Shown: piece after piece, positions 48,335-59,871 of the stretch | Layout: each line of letters starts with the position of its first letter | How positions within the stretch are numbered: the first letter of the stretch is position 1 | NCBI GenBank assembly: GCA_022836615.1 | Contig: MU405210.1 | Span: forward strand, 62,001-126,000 | Source: Annulohypoxylon bovei var. microspora | Lineage: Eukaryota; Ascomycota; Sordariomycetes; Xylariales; Hypoxylaceae | DNA: 64,000 nucleotides | Direction of reading: 5' to 3' | Notes under the pieces: model-generated | The model's database searches: none | Seen by the model: only the letters and a program-made list of their open reading frames with translations | What the model was told of the DNA's origin: nothing | Position numbers and translations under genes: made by a program

Positions 48335-50379
48335 TTAATCGGCACCATCCGAGTTCAGGAGCCTGTATGTTTTATGATGGAGGAATTGATGATCGTGACC
48401 TTTGGAACTTTCGAAAGCATCGATTCCGGCATCTATGTCTGTCAATTTCTGCGGCACGTCGTCGATAAGCTCGACCTGGATATCATGCTTTAAGCATGGT
48501 GGTAGCGACCCGCCGTGATTATTCCTAGGATGGTATGTAGGGTCGTTTTGCAAGCGCCAGAGCAACGACTCGTGTAGGACGACGTCGTGCGGGATATCGC
48601 GAGTGTTGCCTTTATTAAGTGGAAATCGTACATTAAGCCACTCATTTCTCCCGTGGTCAAGCTCCCAGCGAGTAATTAACGGTATCCATTCTATTCGAAT
48701 CAGCATTGCCGGAACCTGCAGGATGGATGATATAAAAGTACGTGGGTGAATTGTTTCGAAATATGCTTACCCATAAACTTCCAAAGCAACACGCCGATAA
48801 AGCCCGTACCATAGCCGAACCGCAGCGAATCGTGCATGAACCCCTTTAGTGCCTGGTCCTTGTTCTTTTGTTTTTTGAATCGTTTCTTGAAGCCGTTGAC
48901 GCCCTGGCTCCATTTGACTGCTGCAGGAGGGTCTATCGCGCCTACGAGCTCAAGCTCTCGTATCATCCACGCTAGTGGGATGTCGCTCATCTGGAAAGGA
49001 TCTGTCGAAACATCCTTGCTGGGCTCCTTCGCCTTTCGGGTCGTCCAGAAGTTCTTGATGCGCTGCCAGACCGTCATATGCTCGCTGTTGTCGAGCGGAT
49101 GGTCAATGGCAGCCGGCCAGCCGCCACCGACATCACCGTGGCAGCCTGGGAACCAGACCTCCTTGATATCCTCGTGGTCGTGGTTCGAGATGCGGATGTC
49201 CTGAGCGAGGAGTGCGGCCTTAAACTTAACGCGGCGCTCGTCAACCGCGACAGCGTGCCGAACGAAATGTGCAGTGCCCCTTACTGGCACTGGTACTGGC
49301 GTCTTACGCTCTAGGATTGCAACCGAATTCACGCAGTCCCAGATTCCGAGGAAGTAGACTTTGATATTGGTTTCTTCAAGTTTTCCACAGTGGACTGTCC
49401 GTTCCTTCCGACAGAATGTGTTGCTAAAGGCCGTGATTTCGTCACGCGCCATCTGATGCTTATGTTTGTGGTGTTTGTGGTGGTGCCCGTTGTCCATGTT
49501 GTCAACGTCCTCCTCGATGACTATATCGTTCAATAACGGTTCCGTCTCACCTCCGGTTGTGCTAGCCGTCGTGGTCCCCTTCTGGAAATTATCTGTTTCG
49601 CCTGCTAGGTAGCGCTGGTAAAGCCTGTAGGCGAAGAGCACAAGTTCTTCATTGCCTTTGCAGAGCAATCCCACAGTGTTGATCATGCGCGCCAGGAACT
49701 TCGCTGTGAAGGCACCACGACTATCACGTTCTGGAATTAGTCTATGCTATTATCTGAGAAGATGGTGACCAGTGAAGTGGTCTAACTAAAGACTAGGGTG
49801 TCTCGAAACAGGACAAGAAAAGGAGCAAGGGGCTCCAAATACTCACCTGAATCCAAACATATAAATCTTGTCTCCCTTCATGTACTGTAAGCGGCAGAAG
49901 CGTCATGGTATCAAGGAATTAACTTACCGGGTCATAGTAACGCATCAGAAATCGATACCCGGCCATAACATGCACGTCGAATGTCGTACCAATTCCTTGG
50001 TCAATGGCCTGCGAGATAGAACTCCGCATCTCGCCAAACCATGACTTGTTCACCGAGGTATCGTTGGCGTCGTACGTACCAATGCCAGCTAATCAATCTA
50101 TAAGAGGAGAACAACCCTACTGGACAAAAGAGACCTACTTTGATAATAATGGAACTGATGAGGATCATTACGATCCAAAGCACTTAAAATCTTGACCACA
50201 TTGGTATCGGCATTCGATCCGGTGAACGAATTTCCAGTGCCGTCGAAACAGAGGATGAGCTTCTTAGGTTCCCGGGTCCCGTATAAGTTCTCAATGACAG
50301 TGGTGCCATTCTCCATCTGTGGAGTGTTGTTGTCGACATCTTCGGTATTATGGGCGAAACTCGTGCTGGCTGAAGGCAT
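48335..50379 (-). CDS. DUF2235 alpha/beta-hydrolase-like protein
   Basis: Exons 50139-50379, 49928-50088, 49847-49884, 48771-49720 and 48335-48690 give 581 residues. The first core motif is LILCFDGTGNSF (about 41-52). The nucleophile elbow GFSRGAF puts the catalytic serine at 147, assembled across intron 3. WFPGCHGDVGGGWP carries a conserved His/Asp-rich segment. The C-terminal WIPLITRWEL and FPLNKGNTRDIP complete the family pattern. DUF2235 proteins are predicted serine hydrolases. Bacterial relatives include secreted phospholipases, but the role in fungi is unknown. The last intron (48691-48770) has acceptor GAATAG; the closer CTGCAG would break the frame. The gene is divergent from ppo. 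Confidence 0.9.
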
Positions 50380-51533
50380 GTTGGCGGTAAAGATATGGTA
50401 TGCACTTTAGCAGAGGAAAGACACTTTGGACATCCGAAATCAAAGACATCCGTGGTTAAGTAAAGAAATGCCCCTAAAGGCTCGGCAACTACATTTATCA
50501 ACCGCACTGCGTAATACCAAACGCCGCCCACCCTTACTCGGAATCTCCTCAGTATCGGTACACTCATATCAAGTACGTTGCCTACCGGCTTTGTCCAATG
50601 GTTCCTTCGCTTATTACTCGCAAGCGATGATGGGAACGTAAGACACGATCATTAATCACCCCAAGATCAGCACGTTGTACACCGACTCTCGGCACCATGC
50701 AATGGCAAAGCAAAGTGATAGGTACCCAGCCAGAATATAGTGAGCTATCGCTTCCTTTCTCGTAATTCAGGCCGCCACAGACGCATTGTTCAATTTATCT
50801 AACTTCCACTGCAGTGTGTAGCTAGGTAAGCATGGAGCCGCTGTGATTGCCCTCATCCGCCTTCGGAAATGTCGATTTCAGCTTCTCGGCGGCCTTCCCA
50901 GCCGCCACAAGACAAGCCACACTTGCTCAAATTATATGAATATGCTTCAATATATGTTGTGTAACGCGAGTTTGTGCAGAACTAGGTATATCCAGTGTGA
51001 GTCGAATCTGGAGTAAACACCATCAGCTAATATAAATTACCCCCTCCTATCTGTTTTCGGCAACCAGCATATACTGCCAGCATTAATTAATCTTCACCTG
51101 CTCCTATCCGATGGAGTCTTCTCCTACTCCCCATACCGGTGTGGGATAGTCGTCGACGTCAATGTAGACGCCGTGGATCCCCATATGATTTATTTATTGG
51201 CCCGTCGTCGAAGTTTCCGCCATGTTTCAGCTCTCGAATGTTCTGGTGGCTGTTTCTTCAATATGCGAGTCGAAAATGCTACCATCCAAACCTACATTTC
51301 TTCGCCTATCAGCGAAGCCACCGACGCCGCTTCTGCGGGTGATGGAGAAGAAAAGAAAAGAGGACCATGTTGTGTTGTTGGATACCTAGGCAGGTCATGA
51401 GAGATGAATGTCAGTCGACCCCCGCACTCAGCCAGGTCGAAGTGTCGGGTAGAGCTGGACATATATAGAGTTGGCCAATTTTTCATGTGGTTGCATCTTT
51501 CATCTCGTCTCTATTATATGAACAAGACTAGTT
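50380..51533. other. Divergent intergenic region of DUF2235 gene and ppo
   Basis: About 1.15 kb lies between divergent starts. A TATATATAG-like sequence lies at 51461-51468 about 70 bases upstream of the ppo ATG and could be a TATA element. No gene was recognised. Confidence 0.45.
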
Positions 51534-54500
51534 ATGGGATCAACCATGTCAACTTTTCAAGATAAATTTCAGGCCGGCGAGGCATACGGAGATGATGACA
51601 AGGACTCTGGTGATATCTTTGCTGATCCACTGAAGCTGGCAAACGATATCTTGAAAGACTGCGATGGCCTTCGGAAAGAGGCTTCTCCTGCACAGATCGT
51701 TAGCCTTCTCAAGGAGTTAGTGTCGAAGGGACCTCTTGATGATAAAAAGGGGTAAGCAGGAAATACTATTTAAAATCAAGCAGCCCTAACGAGTAGCAGT
51801 AACACCGAGCTCCTGATCGGCATCCTTACATCCCTACCTTCTGATTCAAAGATCAGGACTCAGCTCACCAACAAGCTCATTGACACCCTTTGGGATAACC
51901 TTCAGCATCCACCACTGAGCTATCTCGGTGGTGATGTTAAGTATGAGGTTGTCAACTCCCAAGAGTCACAAAACTCCAACTCCAAGCCTTACGACGCGAT
52001 CGAGTTCAAGGCACCGGAAAGTGATGTTACCCTACGCGAACATGTCCCAGTCGCACCCGATGGTCTCCATCATTACCGGACGCCCGATGGAAGTTTTAAC
52101 AATCCGATCCAACCTAACCTAGGGAGGGCTGGCGCTCCCTACGCTAAGTCGGTCAGAAACATCAAACGTCTCCACGGTGTTAAACCTGATCCAGGTCTAC
52201 TCTTCGACCTACTGATGGCTCGTGACGATAAGCATTTCATAGAAAACCCAGCTGGCATCTCAGCCATGTTCTTCTATCATGCGTCCATCATCATCCATGA
52301 TATCTTCCGTACAAGCCGTACAGACCCAAACAAGTCCGATACGTCGTCATACCTTGACCTAGCACCACTATATGGCTCGTCTCTCAAGGATCAACTGGAG
52401 ATTCGTACTATGAAGGGGGGTAAGCTGAAGCCTGATACCTTCCATGAGAAACGGCTTCTCGGGCAGCCTGCCGGAGTCAATGTCATGCTAGTCCTCTACA
52501 GCCGCTTTCACAACTACGTCTGCGATGTCTTGCTGCAGATCAACGAGAATGGCCGGTTCACATTAGAGTGCAATGTAGAGGATAAGGATACTACGGAGGA
52601 GGAAAAGGCCAAGGCTTTTGCCAAGCAAGACCACGATCTCTTTAACACGGCTCGTCTAATCGTCGGCGGGATGTACGTAAACATATCCTTACACGACTAC
52701 CTCCGCGCCATCACAAATACACATCACTCCAAGAGTGATTGGACCCTAGACCCACGTGTTGACATCAAGCAATTCGATGGCGAAGGAGCGCCACGCGGTG
52801 TTGGCAACCAAGTCAGCGCCGAGTTCAACTTGCTGTACAGGTTCCACTCATGTATCTCCAAGAAAGACGAGCGCTGGATGAACGACTTCTTCCTTAAACT
52901 CTTTCCCGAAGGAAAAACAATGGACCTGGAAAATATCAGCTTGGCAGATTTCGGCGTCGCCCTGGCCAAGTTTGAGCGGAAAATCCCCGCGGACCCTAGC
53001 GTTCGTACGTTTGGCGACATAGAGCGTCAGGCGGACGGTACGTTCAAGGACGAAGACCTCGTACGCATCCTCGAGGAGGGGATGGATGACCCTGCCGGCG
53101 TCTTCGGTGCCCGCACCATTCCGAAGGCACTCAAGGCCGTCGAGATTCTAGGTATCAACCAGGCCCGCAAATGGCAGGTTGCGTCTCTAAACGAGTTCCG
53201 GGAGTTCTTTGGACTTAAGAAATACGAGAAGTTCACCGACATCAACGCGGAACCAGAGATCGCCAACATCCTTGAGAAGCTGTATACAGACCCTGACATG
53301 GTTGGTTTCCTCTATCTCTTAACATGTAATAGATGAAATTTTATTAACTAAATTCAGGTCGAACTTTACCCGGGTCTTATGATCGAAGATGCTAAACCAA
53401 TCCGTAACGCAGGCTGCGGCATCTCCCCCACCTACTCGGTTGGTCGAGCTGTGCTGTCTGACGCCGTCACGCTTGTGCGATCAGATAGGTTTAATACTCT
53501 TGATTACACGGTCTCGAACCTGACAAGCTGGGGCTACAACGAGGTGCAGTCCGACAGCAAGACACTGGGCGGGTCGATGATGTATAAACTCATCCAGCGC
53601 GGCGTTCCAGGCTGGTTCCCCTTTAACTCGGTGGCCGTGATGCAGCCATTCTACACGAAGAAGGCAAACGAGAAAATTGCCACGGAGTTTGGAACTATCG
53701 ACCAGTACACTCTCGCCGGTTCGAAGCCCCCGAGCAAGCCTGTTGTAGTTTATACCAGTAAGGCCATCAAGCAGGCGCTCAGCCAACCCAAGAAATATGT
53801 GGTGCCCTGGCTTCAGCCCCTCAACTCCTTGTTCCCCGGCAAGAAAGATTTCGGCTGGTACATGCTGGCGGGAGATCAGCCTCGCAATTTCGAGGATCGC
53901 GACAACATGATGAAGGCGATACGCAAGATCCCGAACCTGCACACCGCAGTCAGCGAGTTCGTGCAGCGCGTTGGTTATCAGCTGATCGAGAAGGAGAGGT
54001 TCACACTTAAGGAGGGTTTGGACCAGATCGACTTGATCCGTGACGTCGCAATTCCAGTGAACGCACAGTTGCTCGCCGACCTCCTCTATTTCGACATGCG
54101 CACCGACGAGAACCCAAGTGGAACGCTTGGGGCTGCTGAACTGTACGGACAACTTCTGGACATCCGCACTTGGGGTGTCAATAACACCGACCCGGCTCAG
54201 TCCTGGAACCGTCGTCGTCGCGCACAGGAGGGGGCTAAGGCCATCATTGCTTCGACCCGCAAACTCGTTGACGAGGTTGCTCGTAGCCGTGGTGGGCCAC
54301 TTAACATCGGCTCACATTTATCTGGCGTGCTGACCCGGAAGGGTGACCTCAACAAAGACTCGCTGCGCTCTTGCGGCTACAAGCTCGTCGAGGAGCTGCT
54401 AGCACAAGGTCGCTCGGCCGAAAAAGTCGTCGACACCTTGTGGCTCACTTCCTTCGGTGGCATCGGCGTCCCAGTTACTGCTGTGAGTACTAGCGACAAA

Positions 54501-55324
54501 ATGGCACCTTAGATATGCCGCAAAGATTCTGTCGTGCTAATTCGTTCTTAGTTCTACGAAGTCATGGAGTTCTTCCTGCGTAAGGAGAATGAGCAAATCT
54601 GGAAAGAAGTCCAGACACTCGCGCAGAAGAATGACGACGCAGAGCTCAAAGCCTACGTGATTGAGGCTCAGCGTCTCACGAGCGCCCAGCGCAACATGCG
54701 GGTCGCGACGCAGTCGGACAACCTCGACGGCAAGGCAGTTGAGCCAGGCAATCTCGTAATTATGTTACTCGTAAGTTTCCAAGACACTAGCACTACCTTC
54801 CATCTGCCTGTATCTGCAAAGAAAAGCGAAGTTGCTAACTAGATCAAAGGGCGAGGCCGGGCGCAACCCATCGGAGGTACCCAATGCTCATGAGTTTGAC
54901 CCGCATCGCCAAACGGATTCCGTGACTTCCTTCAGCTACGGCCAGCACGAATGTCTTTCTAAGGAGGTGGCACAGGCCTTCATCACCGGACTGGTGAAGC
55001 TCTCAGCCGATCTCAAGGAGCTGCGTCCCGCACCGGGCGAGATGGGCAAAGTGAAGACAATCCAGGTGGGCTCCGAGAAATTGTTCCTCAACGACAGTTG
55101 GTCCTACCTTTGCTTCGAAGCTAGTAGTAAGTTTACCCTGTCCTGATGATGTACATGGTATTATCTATTCCAAATATCCTAACTTTTCGATAGCTTGGAA
55201 ATTACACTTCAATGGCCGAGGAATGGGCAACTACAAGGGCCAAGAGCAGTCAACTACGGAGCCGGGTTTACTCCAGTATTACCACACGCTCCAGAAGCGC
55301 AAGGCTAATTTCTTGAGCTCTTGA
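51534..55324 (+). CDS. ppo: Psi-factor-producing oxygenase (Ppo), dioxygenase-P450 fusion
   Basis: Exons 51534-51751, 51800-53300, 53358-54482, 54552-54770, 54850-55126 and 55194-55324 give 1156 residues. The N-terminal half is a heme peroxidase/dioxygenase like prostaglandin synthases. The likely distal His is 239 (SIIIHDIF), the radical Tyr is 419 and the proximal His 422 (LLYRFHSC). TSSYLDLAPLYG is also kept. The C-terminal third is P450-like, with the heme cysteine at 1056 (FSYGQHECLSKEVA). Ppo enzymes oxygenate linoleic or oleic acid at C8 and isomerise the hydroperoxide, giving oxylipins that balance sexual and asexual development. All six exons join in frame. Whether it is PpoA or PpoC type cannot be decided by eye. 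Confidence 0.93.
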
Positions 55325-56011
55325 ACTAATCTTGGTCGAAAATATGATAGGACTAAGTTGAAAGAAGCGCACATGTGAGTTCATCTAAGTATCTGTTTAG
55401 GTAAATTGGAAATTATCTCTTCATATGACTTGGGGGGTCAAGCTAAAAAATCAAATTTGATGGACTTCACTATGTCGTTATCTTAATGTGACTTGATGTG
55501 ACAACGGCCTGAAATTGCAGATCTTCACATATAACATTCCTCTCCTTAAGCAGCAGCTTAATACAAACTCTACTAAATGTAAGGTGATCTAATAAAAGTA
55601 AAAATAATAGTCACTGAATATGCATATTGAGGAACCTTTACTAGCATTTGCAACAACTATCCAAGCTAATAAATATGACCAATCTTTTCTGTACAATCTG
55701 GATAGACATCAAAAAGGTTTCTTAAAATATGAATGTTAGGTCAAGTTTACAACCCCCTGAATGTTGTATTTAGGGGGAAGGATATAAACATAAGCCAGTT
55801 AAGGAGTTAGCCGCAAATCTAGCAAACCAATCGAAGTAACTTAAAGAGGTTACAAACCGCGAGACCGGGGATTCGAACCAAGTAATCTGCGATAGTTAGT
55901 AATGCGGGATAACCTCGGGCTCCTAATATAACATATCAGTAACTACTTGAAGTAAATAAATATATTTCGAAACCTCTTTTTTAACACATTTTTAGATCGG
56001 TTATAAGAAAG
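55325..56011. other. Intergenic region between ppo and phosphatase gene
   Basis: AT-rich 3' flank of ppo, followed by a tRNA-like B-box (listed separately) and the phosphatase promoter. No further gene was recognised. Confidence 0.5.
55855..55925 (-). other. tRNA-like relic (Pol III B-box) on the minus strand
   Basis: The minus strand contains a perfect B-box, GGTTCGAATCC, at 55869-55879, followed by CCGGTCTCGC, which looks like a tRNA 3' half. The T-stem pairs at only three of five positions. A 5' acceptor strand (expected GCGAGAC) is absent at the right distance. The A-box is not recognisable. It is best read as a decayed tRNA or tRNA-derived repeat. Confidence 0.3.
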
Positions 56012-57247
56012 ATGTCTGTCTCTTTCGACAACATCCTTAACTTCCGAGACGTCGGAAAGACGGTGAACGACTATCTCGGTCGAAAGTAAGCACAAGACTC
56101 ATCGTGGGGTCTTGGCTAGATAGAAGAACTAAACAATTGGCTTAGGTTAGTTCGAGAAGGTGTACTATACCGGTCCGCGCGACCAGGTGAGAACAATAAC
56201 TCCTAAACCGAATTGCTTTATCGGGTCTTATGAATGACTAGCTAACCAACCAACGCATATCTCATAGACGATGCGTCCCCCTCGGACCGCGAGAGGCTCA
56301 GAGATGAGCTCGGCATCAAGACGGTCGTGGATCTCCGGACCAAGTAAGCGATGCCCGCATCCCCGTCTATCTGCAACCCAGATCGACACGGGAGCCCGGC
56401 TAACGGTCCCAACAGGACCGAACACCTGAGGCAAGCAGAGAGGCGCCAAGCCTCACAGACCGAGTCCCCGGCTCTACCAGAACCCCAACCCAACGCCACA
56501 CCCGTCCAGATCCCGGGCCTGCGGTACCAGCAGATCAAGGTGACGGGCCGGCGGTTCGAGAAGTTCCTCGTGAGCCAGCTCTCGTGGTGGAATTATTTGT
56601 AAGTCCCGTTAGGGGAAACAGCGGTTCCCAATCTCAAACCCTGCGTAAACCCTTTACACGTATATCGGGTAGTTGACACGGGCCTAGTAAACTGATCTTT
56701 CTCTTCCTCCTCGGCTACCGCACCCAGGCCATCAGCCTCATAAGCCGGGAGATCCTGCTTCCGCGGGGCCTCGTCGGCCTCGGGCTCATCACCGTCGACG
56801 AGTCCGGTGCCGAGATCGCCGAAGTGAGTTTTACTCTTCTCTTTATATATATATATATATATATTTACTACACGATCTCACACCTCCTAGACCCTCCGCA
56901 CCATCCTCGCGCCCGCCAGCACGCCCCTCCTAGTGCACTGCACGCAAGGAAAAGACCGGACCGGCCTGATTGTCGCCCTATGTTTAATGATCTTGTCGGT
57001 CCCCGCCTCCGCGATAGACCACGACTACATGCTCTCGCGCGCGGGTCTCTCGTCCGAGCGGGAGTCGCGACTCGAGGAGATCCGGGAGATTGGGTTGCCT
57101 GCCGAATGGGGGGACACGTCTCCCGACTTTGTGGGAAGGATGGTGGAGCATATAGATGTGAAGTACGGCGGTGTCAATGGGTATTTAGATAGCGTAGGAT
57201 TTGATTCTGAGGAGAGGCGGCGGCTTGTTGAAGTGTTAGGTGCGTAG
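56012..57247 (+). CDS. Tyrosine/serine phosphatase of the Y_phosphatase3 (IphP-like) family
   Basis: Exons 56012-56085, 56146-56186, 56268-56343, 56416-56598, 56688-56823 and 56891-57247 give 288 residues. The family opening NFRDVG and then LYRSARP and GIKTVVDLRTK are each in different exons. The catalytic loop is HCTQGKDRTG with Cys187 and Arg193. The middle contains VQIPGLRY and LISREILLPRGLVGLG. The fifth exon uses acceptor CCTAG at 56687, which brings in the helix KLIFLFLLGYRTQAIS; the later CCCAG would hit a stop. Such enzymes may act on phosphotyrosine or phosphoinositides; the local substrate is unknown. The fifth intron holds a (TA)n run. Confidence 0.9.
56844..56864. repeat. (TA)n microsatellite in phosphatase intron 5
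   Basis: About ten TA units lie just after the donor of intron 5. They are non-coding and are likely to vary in length. Confidence 0.85.
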
Positions 57248-57366
57248 TCCCGTGAAAGCACATAGAAGAACTGTAATATTGTCATCTTCTCATCATATAA
57301 CGGAGATAGATAGCGAAAGGCGAGATCACATATAAATGGGAATTTATGCATTTGGCAAGATATTCT

Positions 57367-58650
57367 CTATTTCTTCCGAAAGTGGCCTTGCATCCAGCAG
57401 CGATACATCTTGATCCGACGCGCTCTATTTACCACCATCCGCCTGTCGACACCAAGCCGTTCTATATCAAACAAAGTCTGCTTTACCTCCTTAGAGTTCG
57501 TAGTCTCCTCACCCTCTGCTCCTTCTTTATCAACCACGGAAGCCCCAGACCATATTTGCTCGAGCTCGTCCTTCTCGAAGAAATAGACTCGGGTGCCGTC
57601 GCCCCTAATATAGAAGTTCTCTTCCAGGTATCGTCCTTTCTTGAATCGGACTTGTGCTAGATCACCTCTGCCGTAGTCGCGGAAGCAAACCTCGCCGCCT
57701 GGTTTGAGCACCCGATAAACGTTCCGGACGGCCTGCTCCCACTGCTTTGGCGACAGGGCCGAGAATATGAAGATCATAAAGACGACGTCTACGCTGCCTT
57801 CCTCAAGACCAGGAGGAAGGTCCTCACTGGCGGCATCCCATACGTCGGCTTGCATGAAGTCGGTATTATACTCCTCATGACTACGCATCACTTCAACGGC
57901 CTTCTTGGAGAAGTCACAAGCATGCAATTTCAGCTTGGGGTTCTTGTTGCTGGCTAAGATGGGAAATGCGGTGTTGCCGGCACCAGCACCGATTTCCAGT
58001 ATTGTGGAAGGACCGGCATCTTCTGCGGTAACCTTGGCAAGGATGGGAAACTCATGCTGCAACCACTTGCGGTTCTTGAAGAAGTTAGCAGTGTTATTCT
58101 TATAGAAGAGGTTCCACCACTTGGCAGGGTCTGAGTTAAATCTATCTATAATCGAGCGTGTTAGCCGCGGACTCAACCCAAGATAGTGATATCGAAGTTG
58201 AATAGATAAGGTGTGTCAGATGGGAGCGAAAGAAATTTACAAATTGGTCATCAATGAAGTTCAGATGAACTATGCATATAGGGTATCATCAAAACACCAG
58301 GGAAGTAATGAAAAGAAAAGAAATATTGACTCACTTTTGTCGAAGTCGGAGACTGGCGACTCTCGTTGCATAGCGTACTGCTGCTCTGAGTATTCCTTAT
58401 AAGCGTCGTCAGTTTCCACATGATCCCAGGCATTGAACTCGAAGATATCATCGTCTTCCTGAAGGACGCGTGATCCGAACTGGAAGGGATCGCTTCTCCT
58501 TGTGTTTTTCTGGGGATCATGACTCCGGTGCGGAGGTAATTCGGTCGTGGTGACCTCTTGCTCTTGCTCTTGCAGCTTCAACGCTGAGACCTTAGCCGAC
58601 AACTCATCAGTTGGCGCAGTTGCTTCGCTGACTGCTGCGGCAGAAGCCAT
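57367..58650 (-). CDS. trm140: tRNA N3-methylcytidine methyltransferase (Trm140/METTL2-METTL8 family)
   Basis: Exons 58335-58650 and 57367-58145 give 364 residues from the ATG at 58650. An in-frame ATG at 58737 gives 393. The family N-terminal motif is present: RRSDPFQFGSRVL, EDDDIFEFNAWDHVE and FDKNRFNSDPAKWWNLFYK (joined across the intron). The methyltransferase fold has the SAM motif LEIGAGAGNTAFPIL, then HACDFSKKAVEVM, then VFMIFIFSALSPKQW and GRYLEENFYIRGDGTRVYFF. These enzymes place m3C at position 32 of certain tRNAs. The intron has branch GCTAAC and acceptor TATAG. The upstream extension has eight Arg/Lys and no acidic residue, like a mitochondrial presequence. The gene is divergent from coq10. 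Confidence 0.92.
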
Positions 58651-59151
58651 TGCGAAGGATCGTAATGGGGTCAGTTTTCGGGGAGAGCCTTTCAATAATC
58701 TATACGCTTTCCATTGTAGTTGTCTTCTCCCTAGCATGCTAGGAACTGGGTGTAAATCCTAGAGCTTACGGGAGAAGTGGACGAACAATATTGAAAGTTT
58801 AGACAATGGGGAAATTTTTTTAGAAAAGTTTCATGGCGGAGCTAAAGCGGGGCTTACTCGATAAAACTTTATCGATAACACAGCCGAGGCGGGGCGTTCC
58901 TGTGGCTGATCCAAATCTAGACGTCACTGTAATTACCTAAACTAATCAATCGCATTTTTCGAAAAAAGAGCATTTGCATCGTGGCGTTTGTCTCTGGCGT
59001 GGACTTTCCCATTGTGTCTCGGGTCGTAGAAGAATAGAAGCGCAGATTGGTTATAATGGAATTGTTATAGCCCTTTGGGATCTCCATCAACCTCACGACC
59101 TCCCTCCTACCTACCACCCAGCCCAAAACCTCTGAACTTCCATCTCACCCG
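58651..59151. promoter_or_regulatory. Divergent promoter region of trm140 and coq10
   Basis: About 500 bases lie between the divergent starts. Part of it (58651-58737) may be translated as the longer Trm140 N-terminus. An A/T-rich element with TTTATCGATAA lies near 58867. No known factor site is claimed. Confidence 0.45.
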
Positions 59152-59871
59152 TTGCTCCCGATGTCGACACCACGCACCCTTGCGCCAACCCGGCAGCTCC
59201 TCCCCCCACGGCGGCAGCCCCCCCTCCCCCGGCGCTCCTTCATAACCCTCCCCTCGCCTCCGCCGCAGACTCTCACCGCAGCCCGGCGCCTGCCCTACGC
59301 GCACACGCACCTCTACGACCTGGTCGCCGACGTCGACTCCTACGTCAGCTTTCTGCCGTACTGCCAGACCTCGCGCGTGACGCACTGGACGTCCGGCCCC
59401 TCTCCCTCAGACCCCTCCTCCGCCTCCCGGCGCTGGCCCACGCGCGCCGACCTGACCGCCGGCTGGGGCGGCTTCCAAGAAACCTACACGAGCCGGCTGT
59501 TCTGCGTCCCGTCGCTCGGGATCGTCGAGGCCATCAGCGGGGACGCGCGGACCGAGATCCCCGTGTCCGAGCTACAGAAGCACGGACTGTCAGACCCCGA
59601 CCCGGGACCTGTGATTGGGGGCGGGGCTGGAGGAGACGGCGGCGTGTTCAAGAGCCTGGTGACGCGGTGGACGGTTTCCCCGGCCGCGGACGGGGCCGGC
59701 TGGAGCGACGTGCGGCTCAGCATCAAGTACCAGTTTGCGAACCCCTTGTACATGGCCGTTAGCTCCGCCGTGGCCGACAAGGTAGCGCCGGTCATGGTGG
59801 AGGCCTTTGTTGAGCGGGCGAAGCGGATCCTAGGAGAGGCGGGGAAGAAGAACGCGGAGGTCTTGCGGTGA
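59152..59871 (+). CDS. coq10: Coenzyme Q-binding protein Coq10 (START domain, mitochondrial)
   Basis: Intronless frame of 239 residues; the start at 59152 or the in-frame ATG at 59161 gives nearly the same protein. The N-terminus is a strong mitochondrial presequence (MSTPRTLAPTRQLLPPRRQ, then PLPRRSFITL). The START/polyketide-cyclase-like domain follows: LYDLVADVDSYVSFLPYC, then ADLTAGWGGFQETYTSR, and the last helix VADKVAPVMVEAFVERAKR. Coq10 binds ubiquinone in the inner membrane and is needed for its use in respiration and synthesis. A Gly/Ser/Pro insertion (about residues 80-95 and 150-165) makes the protein longer than many. GC-rich coding sequence. Confidence 0.93.
   Translation: MLPMSTPRTLAPTRQLLPPRRQPPLPRRSFITLPSPPPQTLTAARRLPYAHTHLYDLVADVDSYVSFLPYCQTSRVTHWTSGPSPSDPSSASRRWPTRADLTAGWGGFQETYTSRLFCVPSLGIVEAISGDARTEIPVSELQKHGLSDPDPGPVIGGGAGGDGGVFKSLVTRWTVSPAADGAGWSDVRLSIKYQFANPLYMAVSSAVADKVAPVMVEAFVERAKRILGEAGKKNAEVLR

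Noticed and set aside
48691..48770. Earlier acceptor (CTGCAG) for the last DUF2235 intron
   Set aside because: It leads to a stop after about 18 residues, while the later GAATAG acceptor restores the family motif WIPLITRWEL.
48335..50379. DUF2235 gene as a bacterial-type interbacterial effector gained by transfer
   Set aside because: It has four ordinary fungal introns and fungal-type sequence, and no secretion or immunity partner lies next to it.
55855..55925. Functional tRNA gene
   Set aside because: The T-stem is broken and no matching 5' acceptor strand or A-box can be found at the right spacing.
51534..59871. Oxylipin or secondary-metabolite gene cluster around ppo
   Set aside because: Neighbours are a hydrolase of unknown role, a phosphatase, a tRNA methyltransferase and coq10. 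No synthase backbone, transporter or pathway regulator is present.
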